From positions 1-39,541 of the forward strand of contig JAQXXN010000094.1 in the NCBI GenBank assembly GCA_029226085.1: a stretch of DNA of 39,541 bases. Direction: 5' to 3'. Source of the stretch: Thermoflexaceae bacterium. GTDB taxonomy: Bacteria > Bacillota > Clostridia > Lachnospirales > Lachnospiraceae. The first letter of the stretch is position 1; each line of letters opens with the position of its first letter. Below the pieces are notes generated by a model. The model did no database searches, was not told the origin of the DNA, and saw nothing but the letters and a program-made list of their open reading frames with translations. Of the stretch, positions 1 to 7,929 are shown one piece after another. The position numbers and the translations under genes are program-made.

Positions 1-1
1 C

Positions 2-1396
2 CTTGTACTCCACTGGGAGCAATCCCACACATCGGTAGCAGTATATAAAGTGAAGGATGAAAACGGGACAGATCATCAGAAGTCTGAGACATACAGTACA
101 CAGAAAGAAGCAGATAGGCGAAAGAAAGAAATCGAGTACAAGATGGCTGTTGGCAAATTTGAGGCTCCGAAATGTGTCAGATTGAATGAACTTCTTGAAG
201 AATATATAAAAATCTACGGCCATGATAAGTGGAGCGTATCGACTTATGATGGAAATATAGGAGTGATTAATAATTATATTATTCCTATAATCGGAGAAAC
301 CAAGCTGACCAGTATCAACAATCATTTTCTGGAGAAATATTATAAGGAACTTTTAGAAATGCCGGCGGTAAAGAGTTCTCATAATAAAGATGGAGAAGAG
401 AAAATATCCGCAGCAACGGTTAATGAAATTCATAAAATTCTCAGGAGTTGTTTCCGGCAGGCAGTAAAATGGGGGTTGATGGAGAAGAATCCGGCAACGG
501 ATGCAACGGTACCGAAACATAAAAAGCAGGAGAGAGAGATCTGGACGGCAGAGATGCTGATGCAGGCATTGGATGCTTGCGAAAATAAATGGCTAAAGGT
601 AGCTTTTCATCTGAGCTTTACTGCTACAATCCGTCTAGGGGAATTACTTGGATTGACCTGGGACTGTATGGACATATCCGAAGAAGCGATTGCTGAGAAC
701 CGTGCTTACATTATTATAAATAAAGAAGTGGAACGTGTATCAAAAAAGGCTGTGGATGATTTACATTCAAAGGACATCATTTTAACCTTTCCGTCTATGA
801 GAAATAATAATAAAACAGTTCGGGTACTGAAAACACCTAAAACGGAAAGTAGTATACGTAAAGTGTTTATTCCAAAATCCGTTGCCTTGTGTCTGGTTGA
901 TTTGAAGAAAGAACAGGATGAGATTATCGAGGCACTTGGAAGTGAGTACCAGAATTATAATCTGGTAATGGCAACGACATTTGGACTTCCAATTGGTGAC
1001 AGCTATCTGAGAGATAAAATGCAGAAGATTATTGACGAGCTTGGACTGCCGGATGTTGTATTTCATAGTATCAGGCACACCAGTATTACTTATAAACTGA
1101 AACTGAGTAGTGGAGATATCAAATCAGTCCAGGGAGATTCCGGTCATGCACAGGCAGATATGGTAACAGAAGTATATGGACATATCATTGATGAGGACCG
1201 CAGGAAAAATGCTAAGTTAATGGAGAATGCATTTTATAATAAGGAAAACCTGAATCCGGAAATGAGAGGCAACGCAGTAAGCAGTAATACATTAACAGTT
1301 CCGGAAGGAGTGGATGCTGATCTGTTGATGAAGGTTTTGGGAAATCCTGAGATGGAAGCATTGCTTACATCATTGGCGAAGACGATGAAAGTATAA
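2..1396 (+). CDS. Tyrosine recombinase/integrase of a mobile element (5' partial)
   Basis: Site-specific integrase that would catalyse integration and excision of the element ending near 5383. Numbered from the GTG at 50, the full tyrosine-recombinase catalytic set is visible: R195 in TIRLGELLGLTW, K264, H339-x-x-R342, H366 and nucleophile Y376 in VYGH. A SAM-like core-binding domain lies at about residues 42-145. The frame is open from base 2, so the true start, with the N-terminal arm-binding domain, may lie off the window; GTG 50 is the only internal alternative I see and has no good Shine-Dalgarno sequence. A strong terminator follows at once. The tRNA fragment at 5343-5383 is the natural candidate for its attachment site. 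The family assignment is secure; the start is not. Confidence 0.88.
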   Translation, partial: LVLHWEQSHTSVAVYKVKDENGTDHQKSETYSTQKEADRRKKEIEYKMAVGKFEAPKCVRLNELLEEYIKIYGHDKWSVSTYDGNIGVINNYIIPIIGETKLTSINNHFLEKYYKELLEMPAVKSSHNKDGEEKISAATVNEIHKILRSCFRQAVKWGLMEKNPATDATVPKHKKQEREIWTAEMLMQALDACENKWLKVAFHLSFTATIRLGELLGLTWDCMDISEEAIAENRAYIIINKEVERVSKKAVDDLHSKDIILTFPSMRNNNKTVRVLKTPKTESSIRKVFIPKSVALCLVDLKKEQDEIIEALGSEYQNYNLVMATTFGLPIGDSYLRDKMQKIIDELGLPDVVFHSIRHTSITYKLKLSSGDIKSVQGDSGHAQADMVTEVYGHIIDEDRRKNAKLMENAFYNKENLNPEMRGNAVSSNTLTVPEGVDADLLMKVLGNPEMEALLTSLAKTMKV

Positions 1397-1412
1397 TACA
1401 ATAGAAGAAATG

Positions 1413-1455
1413 GCGATATTGTACAGATAAAAAAATCTGTATGATATCGCTTTTT
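1413..1455 (+). terminator. Intrinsic terminator after the integrase gene
   Basis: A 16-bp stem (1413-1428 with 1435-1450, including two G-T wobbles) closes an all-A six-base loop and is followed by five T. It begins 17 bases after the integrase stop and should isolate the integrase from the ATPase/HNH genes. Confidence 0.85.
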
Positions 1456-1533
1456 GTGTTAAAATAAATAAAAATAAGACAATGAATTTTGAAAATATAA
1501 ATTATACATATGGAGTAAGAAAGTAGGACGAGT

Positions 1534-1737
1534 ATGGTAGATATTACGGTAATCAGTTCAACATGGCCTCCTAGTTAAGGAGAATACAAGAACAAGATTA
1601 TATTATATAGAGATAATTGGAATGATTATGGGTATCATACATTATTTCATGTACTTTTTTTTGATGAAAAAAGTGTAGCACATGAAATAGGCTCATTAAA
1701 AATTTATTCCAGAAAATTAGACAATTCTGATAGTAAT
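1534..1737 (+). other. Probable interrupted 5' end of the AAA ATPase gene (in-frame TAA)
   Basis: An ATG at 1534, preceded by AGGA five bases upstream, opens the reading frame of the downstream ATPase: MVDITVISSTWPPS, then TAA at 1576-1578, then protein-like sequence running without a break into the ATPase. It contains YRDNWNDYGY and a hydrophobic/acidic alternation typical of a folded domain. Between the TAA and the TTG at 1738 there is no ATG, GTG or TTG in this frame. AAGGAG at 1577-1582 overlaps the stop, so reinitiation at a rare codon such as ATT 1597 is conceivable. The simplest reading is a nonsense mutation near codon 15. The remaining 1456-1533 is AT-rich and I see nothing else in it. 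Confidence 0.6.
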
Positions 1738-2994
1738 TTGTCTTCTGTAGCAATATTTCTTCCAGATACAATACAATTTTTAAAGAGTGAATTTTGTTCA
1801 CTAGGGTGTGATCTGAATTATTATAAGAATCTGAAGAAAAGATTTCCAAATGAATATATGGAGATTTTAAGTCGGTTGAGGGATATTGCAACTGATAAAA
1901 ACATATACAATGCATTTAAAGATGCTATAGGCGTTCAAAAGTCGTTACTAAGAGAAAGTAGTGCTGAAAAAGCTTTATATGAAGCAAAGTATGTATTACA
2001 AAATGACAAATTAGAAGAAAAAGATATTTCATTTCGATGTCAATACAAAGCACCATATAGTGTTAATTCAATAAAATTGAGCTTTAATTTTAAGAAGCAT
2101 GATTACATTCCATATAGAATTTGTGCAGTTGTAGGAAAGAATGGAACGGGAAAAACTCATTTCTTATCACAATTAGCAAGTTCATTAAGTGGACTAGATG
2201 GTTCAGATAATGAAATAGTATTTGAAGGTAAAAGACCTCCTATCGATCGGGTAATGTCAATATCATATAGTGTCTTCGATGGATTTAATAAAGTAAGAGG
2301 CAATCAATCAATATATAGCTATGTATATTGTGGACTTCAAACTGAGAATGGTATTTTGACACAGGATCAGATTCAACATAATTTTAAAGTAGCTTATTCA
2401 GAGATAATAAATAGGGACAGATTTGATGACTGGGAGAATATAATAAGTGAAGTTCTAGAATTAGAGCATCAAGATATACTAAAGCAAATAGAAGCCGATG
2501 ATTTTAGTAATATCAATTGGAGTTCGGGACAACATATATTGATCTCTACAATGACAGAATTGGTATGTAATATCGAAAGAGAATCTTTAATACTGTTTGA
2601 TGAGCCAGAAATTCATTTACATCCAAATGCAATTGCAAATGTGATGAGAATGTTTAGTAAATTACTGGAAAAATATGATTCATATGCTATTTTTGCGACT
2701 CATTCACCAATTATACTACAAGAATTACCTTCAACGAATATTCAAATATTTGAAAAAATAGATAATACGATTTCGGTCCGAAATCCTTTGGTTGAGTGTT
2801 TCGGTGATAATATTTCACATATAATATCTGATATTTTTGATGTGACAGAAATAGAGAGCTATCATAAACAAGTCTTAAAAAGATTGTCAGAAGAAATTTC
2901 AGAAGAGGATGTTTATAAAATATTCAATGAACACTTAAGTATGGATGCTAAAATATATTTGAAAACATTATATCGAGGATCTCATAATGATTAA
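1738..2994 (+). CDS. AAA/ABC-type ATPase, Septu PtuA-like (N-terminus probably truncated)
   Basis: ATPase of the overcoming-lysogenization-defect/SMC-like class, predicted partner of the HNH nuclease that overlaps it by 8 bases. From TTG 1738 the residues are: Walker A GKNGTGKT at 133-140, a signature-like WSSGQ at 261-265, Walker B LILFDEPE at 284-291, HLHP D-loop at 293-296 and switch histidine in ATHS at about 320-323. The catalytic Glu after Walker B is present. About 68 further N-terminal codons appear to lie upstream, behind an in-frame TAA at 1576, so the full-length protein would be about 485 residues. Sequence is visibly more AT-rich than the metabolic genes to the right. An ATPase plus HNH pair is the architecture of Septu (PtuA/PtuB) antiphage defence; this assignment is by architecture only. 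It may be a pseudogene. Confidence 0.75.
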   Translation: MSSVAIFLPDTIQFLKSEFCSLGCDLNYYKNLKKRFPNEYMEILSRLRDIATDKNIYNAFKDAIGVQKSLLRESSAEKALYEAKYVLQNDKLEEKDISFRCQYKAPYSVNSIKLSFNFKKHDYIPYRICAVVGKNGTGKTHFLSQLASSLSGLDGSDNEIVFEGKRPPIDRVMSISYSVFDGFNKVRGNQSIYSYVYCGLQTENGILTQDQIQHNFKVAYSEIINRDRFDDWENIISEVLELEHQDILKQIEADDFSNINWSSGQHILISTMTELVCNIERESLILFDEPEIHLHPNAIANVMRMFSKLLEKYDSYAIFATHSPIILQELPSTNIQIFEKIDNTISVRNPLVECFGDNISHIISDIFDVTEIESYHKQVLKRLSEEISEEDVYKIFNEHLSMDAKIYLKTLYRGSHND

Positions 2995-3820
2995 TCTACC
3001 TATATTGCGACAGAATGACCGTGAAATATTGAAAGACATTATAAAAAACAAACATGAACCAGCAAAGACAAATTTATCAAATAAGTATCAAAATATTTTA
3101 GGCGATTATCTGGAATATTATAAAAGCAGACATAGTCTTGAAAGGATAACTGCTGATGCAGATATTGATGAAGCAACTTCAAAATGTTTAAATGATGCTT
3201 ATAAATCAGGTAAAGTAATAGATTCTGTAAAAGCGAAGATAACAGAACTAATGCCTCCTGCCATAAAAGAAAAATGTCCATATTGTATGTTATCAGAACC
3301 CGGAACCTTCGATCATTATCTAGGAAAGGGGCAATTTCCGGAGTATTCAGTACTATCTAAGAATCTTGTTCCATGTTGCTCTAAATGCAATAGCAAGAAA
3401 GGCGAAAAGTTTTTATCTGCAAATGGAAATAGAATTTTTATATCGTTCTATTTTGATAAACTTCCCAAAAGTTCATTTCTTGTAGTTGAATTAGGTGTAG
3501 ATGGTGATGTACCTTATATTAAAAATATGTACACAAGGTCAAATATGGGTAACAGTATTGATGAAATCATTGAAACTCATTTTGATGAATTAGAGTTGTT
3601 TGAAAGATATAAGAATCCTATGTCTAATAAGCTATCTCTACTGGTAGCAAGGATTGAGGGGACAAAACAAAGTAGAGATGATATTATGGAAGTTATTATG
3701 AATGACATTGCTTCGTTGGAAAAAATATATGGACCAAGTTACTGGGAATGCAGTTTGTATAGGGGAGTTGTTAACAACGAGGAAGTTTTAGCCTATCTTG
3801 AAAAAATTAGTATATCGTAA
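2987..3820 (+). CDS. HNH endonuclease, Septu PtuB-like
   Basis: Predicted zinc-supported HNH nuclease, translationally coupled to the ATPase (ATG lies inside the end of the ATPase gene, with GAGGAT just upstream). The core is at residues 97-140: zinc pair C97-x2-C100, D109-H110 with the general-base histidine, N126, then a second pair C131-x2-C134 followed by NSKKG. The 277-residue length leaves about 95 residues in front and 135 behind as helical, polar sequence without recognisable domains. In Septu, PtuB is the effector nuclease controlled by the PtuA ATPase. The nuclease frame looks intact although its partner is broken at the N terminus. What it cuts cannot be read from sequence. Confidence 0.78.
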   Translation: MINLPILRQNDREILKDIIKNKHEPAKTNLSNKYQNILGDYLEYYKSRHSLERITADADIDEATSKCLNDAYKSGKVIDSVKAKITELMPPAIKEKCPYCMLSEPGTFDHYLGKGQFPEYSVLSKNLVPCCSKCNSKKGEKFLSANGNRIFISFYFDKLPKSSFLVVELGVDGDVPYIKNMYTRSNMGNSIDEIIETHFDELELFERYKNPMSNKLSLLVARIEGTKQSRDDIMEVIMNDIASLEKIYGPSYWECSLYRGVVNNEEVLAYLEKISIS

Positions 3821-3927
3821 GTGTTTGTAAATAACAGAATAATAAGTTACGCAAAGTTAGGATGTAAGCGAGTTAGAGATAATTTTAATCATTATTCCAC
3901 TACCAAGAAGATAAGGAGGATAAAAGC

Positions 3928-4959
3928 GTGAAAAAGCCAAAAAAAATATGGACATACGCAGTAAAGAGATATAATCAGGAAAAGGCAATGGAATATTATG
4001 AAAAAAATTATGACATATTAGTAGGGCAGAATACTAATTTTTCTGAGGAAACTTATTTAGGAAATTGTAAGGATAAAAGGTGTAGATTTTGTAAGGAAAC
4101 TGAACCAAAAGCCACATTTAGAGATAAACCACATGTATTTCCCATAGAAACAGGAAATAAGAATTTATTATCTTACTATGAATGTGATGCATGCAATAAA
4201 TTTTTCGGACGATATCTGGAGGGAGAATATCAGAATCTCTTTTCATTTGTGCATAACTTGTATATGGTTGGTGGTAGAAAAGGGAAAATTCCGCTTGTAC
4301 AATCAAACGATAATTGCAATAGAATTACGGTGATAGATAAGAATAACAATGAAAAGGTTCATTTGATAAGTGATATTACCGGAAAAGAGCACGTTGATAT
4401 AAAAGAAAATACAGTAACATTATCATATCCCGATATTACAATTATTCCTATTGCAATTTATAAGTGTTTGACCAAAATGGCATTGGCAATTATGCCAGAG
4501 GAAGAACTATCCAATTTTCAAAACACATTATCTTGGATAAGAGAAAAAAAGCATAAACCAATTATGCAGAAAAAACATATGTGCAGATATATTGAGTTTA
4601 AGAATATGCCATATGTTAAGTGTCCAATGGGGTTTCTATTTAAAAGAAAGTCCAATAGTAAGGATGGACCTTATATGATTTTCCTATATGTGTATGCGAA
4701 AATGGCAATGATGATAGAGGTTCCGTGTGATAACGTAAAGTATTCTTACGATATTAGAAAAATATATCCATTAATATTAGGAATGCCAATTGAGGATATT
4801 ATTATAGATTTGTCTTGCACAGATAAATGCCTTATTGAAGGCGGGAAACGTGATTTATCATTCGGATATTTAGTAGATTTGACTGAGGAAACAAGAAACC
4901 CTAATAGTGAGAATGAATATGCACAATTGATCAGAAAAAATGTGCCAGCTCTCAAATAA
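3928..4959 (+). CDS. HNH-family (HNH_5-like) zinc protein of unknown function
   Basis: A 343-residue protein with a single recognisable motif near its N terminus: C52-x2-C55, H69 in HVFP, then C86-x2-C89-N90 with a following FG. This C-x2-C / H-x-x-P / C-x2-C-N layout matches HNH endonucleases of the HNH_5 type. The C-terminal 230 residues show no membrane segment or known motif. The start is GTG with an excellent Shine-Dalgarno sequence, AAGGAGG, eight bases upstream. It lies 107 bases after the PtuB-like gene, close enough for one transcript, and before the element's attachment site. A defence role is inferred from position only; it could be an independent cargo gene or a third Septu-associated component. 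Confidence 0.65.
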   Translation: MKKPKKIWTYAVKRYNQEKAMEYYEKNYDILVGQNTNFSEETYLGNCKDKRCRFCKETEPKATFRDKPHVFPIETGNKNLLSYYECDACNKFFGRYLEGEYQNLFSFVHNLYMVGGRKGKIPLVQSNDNCNRITVIDKNNNEKVHLISDITGKEHVDIKENTVTLSYPDITIIPIAIYKCLTKMALAIMPEEELSNFQNTLSWIREKKHKPIMQKKHMCRYIEFKNMPYVKCPMGFLFKRKSNSKDGPYMIFLYVYAKMAMMIEVPCDNVKYSYDIRKIYPLILGMPIEDIIIDLSCTDKCLIEGGKRDLSFGYLVDLTEETRNPNSENEYAQLIRKNVPALK

Positions 4960-5342
4960 GTAACAGGAGTGATGTGGAAGAGAGAGAATCTGTGTTGGCT
5001 TATATGTTGTAAGTAATTATTGGTAAAAATAAGTCAATGAGGGTCAAAAAATCATCGACATCCGGCTCCTAACACGTTATAATATAGGTAATCTAATAAG
5101 AAAATAATGTTATCATTACTGCAAGCTTCGCGGGAATGGTAGCCATATCTCTGAACTCCATGGAACGCAATGGTTGAACCCTCAGGGTGGCAATGCCACC
5201 ATTTTGACACCGAAAGGCGTTTTACACAGATGAATTTAAGTTTTCTTATTTTGACAGTAAATGACAGGAAAGTTAGAAAAATCAAGACTTTCCTTGACTT
5301 ATAGGAACGTTCCTTTACTGGAATTGACACTACAGATTCGTG
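4960..5342. other. Non-coding element end with clustered palindromes
   Basis: No gene is supported between the HNH_5-like gene and the tRNA fragment. The stretch holds three short perfect palindromes: ACCCTCAGGGT at 5178-5188, GGTGGCAATGCCACC at 5186-5200 overlapping it, and AGGAACGTTCCT at 5303-5314, about 30 bases before the tRNA fragment. Such sites close to an attachment core are plausible binding sites for the recombinase or an excisionase, or weak terminators, but no function is shown by the sequence alone. Confidence 0.4.
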
Positions 5343-5383
5343 CTCCTAAGGGTCAATTGCAGGTTCGATTCCTGCTGGGGGCA
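5343..5383 (+). other. attR-like site: 3' fragment of tRNA-Arg(CCU)
   Basis: The sequence starts inside an anticodon loop (CTCCTAA, anticodon CCT) and continues through the 3' anticodon stem GGGTC, variable loop, a perfect five-pair T arm (GCAGG TTCGATT CCTGC), and the 3' acceptor strand TGGGGGC with discriminator A. The bases before it cannot form the D arm, the 5' anticodon stem or the 5' acceptor strand, so this is not a working tRNA. A 3' tRNA fragment starting at the anticodon loop is the usual right-hand scar left by a tyrosine recombinase. The reconstituted tRNA should lie beyond the left window edge. The host tRNA terminator still follows. Confidence 0.75.
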
Positions 5384-5394
5384 GTTCTTCTCTT

Positions 5395-5435
5395 TTGCAG
5401 TAATGATTTAGCAAAATCATTGCTGCAATTTTGTT
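5395..5435 (+). terminator. Intrinsic terminator of the original tRNA locus
   Basis: A 15-bp stem (5395-5409 with 5414-5428, one G-T wobble) has a four-base loop AGCA and a T-rich tail. It sits a dozen bases after the tRNA 3' fragment, as expected for the terminator of the original tRNA gene, and so marks the start of host DNA. Confidence 0.7.
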
Positions 5436-5448
5436 TCTATATTTTTTG

Positions 5449-5501
5449 TATTATTCCGTTAATACATTAAATATTATTCCGATATCATTGGTATTATTCC
5501 G
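5449..5501 (+). repeat. Three direct copies of TATTATTCCG
   Basis: Exact 10-base copies start at 5449, 5472 and 5492, spaced 23 and 20 bases. They lie between the tRNA terminator and the decayed start of the HTH-Fic gene. They may be an operator of the former Fic gene or simple local duplication. The third copy runs into the frame break of the pseudogene. Confidence 0.5.
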
Positions 5502-5505
5502 ATAA

Positions 5506-6348
5506 AGAATCCGAGTTCTCTGTTCCGAGGGCAAAATTCCCGGAGCATATCAGGAAGGACGCGGTTGGAAAATTCCTATCGATGCAGATAAACCTGCGGA
5601 TGGACGGTATAAATCAAAAGAAAGCATTCTTTCACAAATTGACCGTAAGAAAAAGGAACTGGATAGTCGAAGGCCTTTAACCGAAGGAGAAGTCGCAAGA
5701 CTTAATGAAGAATTTATTGTGGAATACACTTACAACTCAAATGCAATCGAAGGTAATACACTTACTTTACGAGAAACAGACTTGGTGCTAAGAGGTCTTA
5801 CGATTGACCAGAAACCATTAAAAGACCACATGGAGGCAGTTGGTCACAAATAGGCTTTTGAGTTTGTGAGTGAACTGGTAAAAAAGAATGTACCAATCAG
5901 TGAGAGTATTATCAAGCAGATTCATTATCTTGTTCTTGCTGATAAGAAGGAAGACCGTGGCATATACCGCAGAATACCGGTGCGTATTATGGGTGCACAG
6001 CATGAACCGGTGCAGCCATACCTCATTAAACCTAAAATGGAGCAGCTGTTGCATGATTTTGCAGAAAGTAATGAGCATATTGTAACAAAATTGGCCCGTT
6101 TCCATATTGAGTTTGAAGGAATCCACCCGTTCATTGATGGTAACGGAAGAACCGGAAGACTTTTAGTCAATCTGGAACTGATGAAAGCCGGATATCCTCC
6201 AATTGACATCAAGTTTACGGATAGAATTGCATATTACAATGCATTTGATGAATATCATGTAAAGCACAATCTTTCTGCTATGGAAAATCTCTTTGCAGGA
6301 TATATCAATTCAAGGTTGGATTCATACTTGAAAATGTTGCAGGAGTAA
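5506..6348 (+). pseudogene. HTH-Fic protein (AMPylator family), truncated and interrupted by TAG
   Basis: Fic enzymes transfer AMP from ATP to target hydroxyls. The Fic core is intact: HPFIDGNGRTGR at 6124-6159. An inhibitory-helix motif, S-N-A-I-E-G-N, is at 5737-5757, as in class II Fic proteins where it sits N-terminal to the core. The frame before it reads RIRVLCSEGKIPGA and so on, which is the second half of an excisionase/MerR-like helix-turn-helix; its first half is lost behind a TAA at 5503. A TAG at 5851-5853 splits the gene between GHK and AFEFV, where homologues usually have Glu, so a single GAG to TAG change explains it. GTG 5866 would allow only a 160-residue core fragment without the inhibitory helix. 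Confidence 0.8.
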
Positions 6349-6384
6349 CTCAAATAAACTTTTATTCAGTTAGGCATCTATCAG

Positions 6385-6431
6385 AAATGGCTATCTCGTT
6401 GACGGAGGCACCTCACACAAGATAGCCATTT
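6385..6431. terminator. 12-bp inverted repeat between convergent units
   Basis: AAATGGCTATCT at 6385-6396 is the exact reverse complement of 6420-6431, with a 23-base spacer containing a small GAGG/CCTC hairpin. It lies between the Fic pseudogene and the end of the minus-strand transporter operon. Neither side has a long T run, so it is a weak bidirectional terminator at best, or an mRNA-stabilising hairpin. Confidence 0.5.
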
Positions 6432-6464
6432 GGAAGAAAGTCATAAAGTATATTCGTTAACAAA

Positions 6465-7163
6465 CTAAACCGACAAATACTTCTTCACAATATCCTCCGA
6501 AAGCTCCGCCATCTTCCCTTCTGCCACGACAGCACCTTTCTGGATGATTACATAGTCTTCTGCCAGTCTTCTTGCAAATTTCAGGTTCTGCTCTACAACT
6601 GCAATGGTGATACCGGTTTCCTCTGCAATCTTCTTTAAGGTATCCGCAATCTCCATGACAACATTCGGCTGGATTCCTTCGGTCGGCTCATCCAGAAGAA
6701 TCATCTTCGGCTCGCCCATTAAGCATCTCGCAATGGCAAGCTGCTGCTGAAGTCCGCCGGATAACACACCGCCGTTACGGTCCATGTGAATCTTCAGTGC
6801 CGGGAAATAAGAAAGCACCCATTCCTTCTTTTTCGGAATGTCAATTCCCGTATGTCCCATGGCCCCCAGCTCCAGATTCTCATTTACCGTCATCAGCGGA
6901 ATAATTTCACGTCCCTGAGGTACATAACCAAGACCGCTTAATGCTCTCTTATAGGTTTTCATTTTCGTAATGTCCTGTCCGTCAAAGATTAATGTACCGG
7001 TACTCATTGGGAGAATTCCCATGGCACTCTTTAAGAATGTTGTCTTGCCCACACCGTTTCTTCCCAGAATGGCTGTACGGCTTCCTTCCTTTATATGCAT
7101 GGAAAGGTTATTTATTACCTTGCTCTTTCCATAACTCACATTAACATCTGTTGCTTTAAACAT
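6465..7163 (-). CDS. urtE: ABC transporter ATPase, UrtE/LivF-like
   Basis: Second ATPase of the urea/branched-chain-amino-acid (HAAT) importer family, powering uptake through the two permeases encoded upstream. Visible motifs: Walker A GRNGVGKTT at residues 34-42, signature LSGGL at 134-138 (Leu where Gln is usual), and Walker B LLDEPTEG at 156-163; PTEGIQP is characteristic of the LivF/UrtE side. I prefer ATG 7163 over GTG 7172 because GAGGTGACGGGT places a Shine-Dalgarno sequence six bases ahead. It is the last gene of the operon, with only a few bases after urtD. Urt rather than Liv is inferred from the binding protein; substrate is not proven. Confidence 0.85.
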   Translation of the reverse strand: MFKATDVNVSYGKSKVINNLSMHIKEGSRTAILGRNGVGKTTFLKSAMGILPMSTGTLIFDGQDITKMKTYKRALSGLGYVPQGREIIPLMTVNENLELGAMGHTGIDIPKKKEWVLSYFPALKIHMDRNGGVLSGGLQQQLAIARCLMGEPKMILLDEPTEGIQPNVVMEIADTLKKIAEETGITIAVVEQNLKFARRLAEDYVIIQKGAVVAEGKMAELSEDIVKKYLSV

Positions 7164-7173
7164 ACCCGTCACC

Positions 7174-7926
7174 TCAATCCTCTTTCAGATAAACAGCAAT
7201 TACTTCTTCGTTGTTCTGTATTTCCTCCATGGTACCTTCTGCCAGAAGCTTTCCATAGTTTAACACCGTAACATACTCTGCGACCTGCCTTACAAAATCC
7301 ATGTCGTGTTCAACAACAATTAACGTGTGATCACCTTTCAGCTTCTTAATCATCTCGCCGGTTTTATAAGTTTCATCCGCCGTCATTCCGGCAGTCGGCT
7401 CATCCAGAATAATCAGCTTCGGATTCTGTGCCACAACCATTCCGATTTCAAGCCACTGTCTCTGACCGTGGGATAAATCACTTGCCATGAAGTGACGGTA
7501 ATCATACAGATCAATGAGTTTTAAGATTTCATCCACCTTATCCTTAAAATCCTTTGTCTTACGGAAGAACACGCACCGGTGCATGCTGTTATAGCCTTCC
7601 ATTGCGATTTCTATGTTTTCCTTAACGGTCATGTTGTCAAATACATTCGGTCCCTGGAACTTTCTTCCGATATGATAATCCCTCGTAATTTCCGTAGTGG
7701 ATTTCCCCGTAATGTCCACACCATCAAAGATTACCTTACCGCTTGTAGGAGTTGTCTTGCCTGTAACCAGATCCATGAAGGTTGTCTTGCCGGCACCGTT
7801 TGGGCCGATGATGACACGCAGTTCACCATCGTAAATCTTCATGTTTACTTCCGTGAATGCCTTAAAACCATTGAACTCTACTGACAGATTCTTAACTTCC
7901 AGTAATACTTTTCTTTCATCACTCAT
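7174..7926 (-). CDS. urtD: ABC transporter ATPase, UrtD/LivG-like
   Basis: First ATPase of the HAAT-type importer. Walker A GPNGAGKTT is at residues 41-49, the signature is LSHGQRQWLEIGM, and Walker B is LIILDEPTAGM, the pattern seen in LivG/UrtD proteins. IGRKFQGPNVF in the Q-loop region resembles UrtD more than LivG. The start ATG has AGGAGG upstream inside the end of urtC, so the genes are translationally close. The 250-residue length is normal. Forms a heterodimer with the UrtE-like subunit by family analogy. Confidence 0.86.
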   Translation of the reverse strand: MSDERKVLLEVKNLSVEFNGFKAFTEVNMKIYDGELRVIIGPNGAGKTTFMDLVTGKTTPTSGKVIFDGVDITGKSTTEITRDYHIGRKFQGPNVFDNMTVKENIEIAMEGYNSMHRCVFFRKTKDFKDKVDEILKLIDLYDYRHFMASDLSHGQRQWLEIGMVVAQNPKLIILDEPTAGMTADETYKTGEMIKKLKGDHTLIVVEHDMDFVRQVAEYVTVLNYGKLLAEGTMEEIQNNEEVIAVYLKED

Positions 7927-7929
7927 GGC

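Noticed and set aside
1534..4959. Retron-type Septu module
   Set aside because: I looked for a reverse transcriptase and an msr-msd-like repeat near the ATPase/HNH pair and found neither in the window.
5343..5383. A functional tRNA gene
   Set aside because: Only the 3' half is present; the upstream bases do not pair with the anticodon 3' stem or the acceptor strand.
5261..5470. Open reading frame of 69 codons across the tRNA fragment
   Set aside because: It runs through the tRNA 3' end and the terminator stem, has no ribosome binding site and no protein-like composition.
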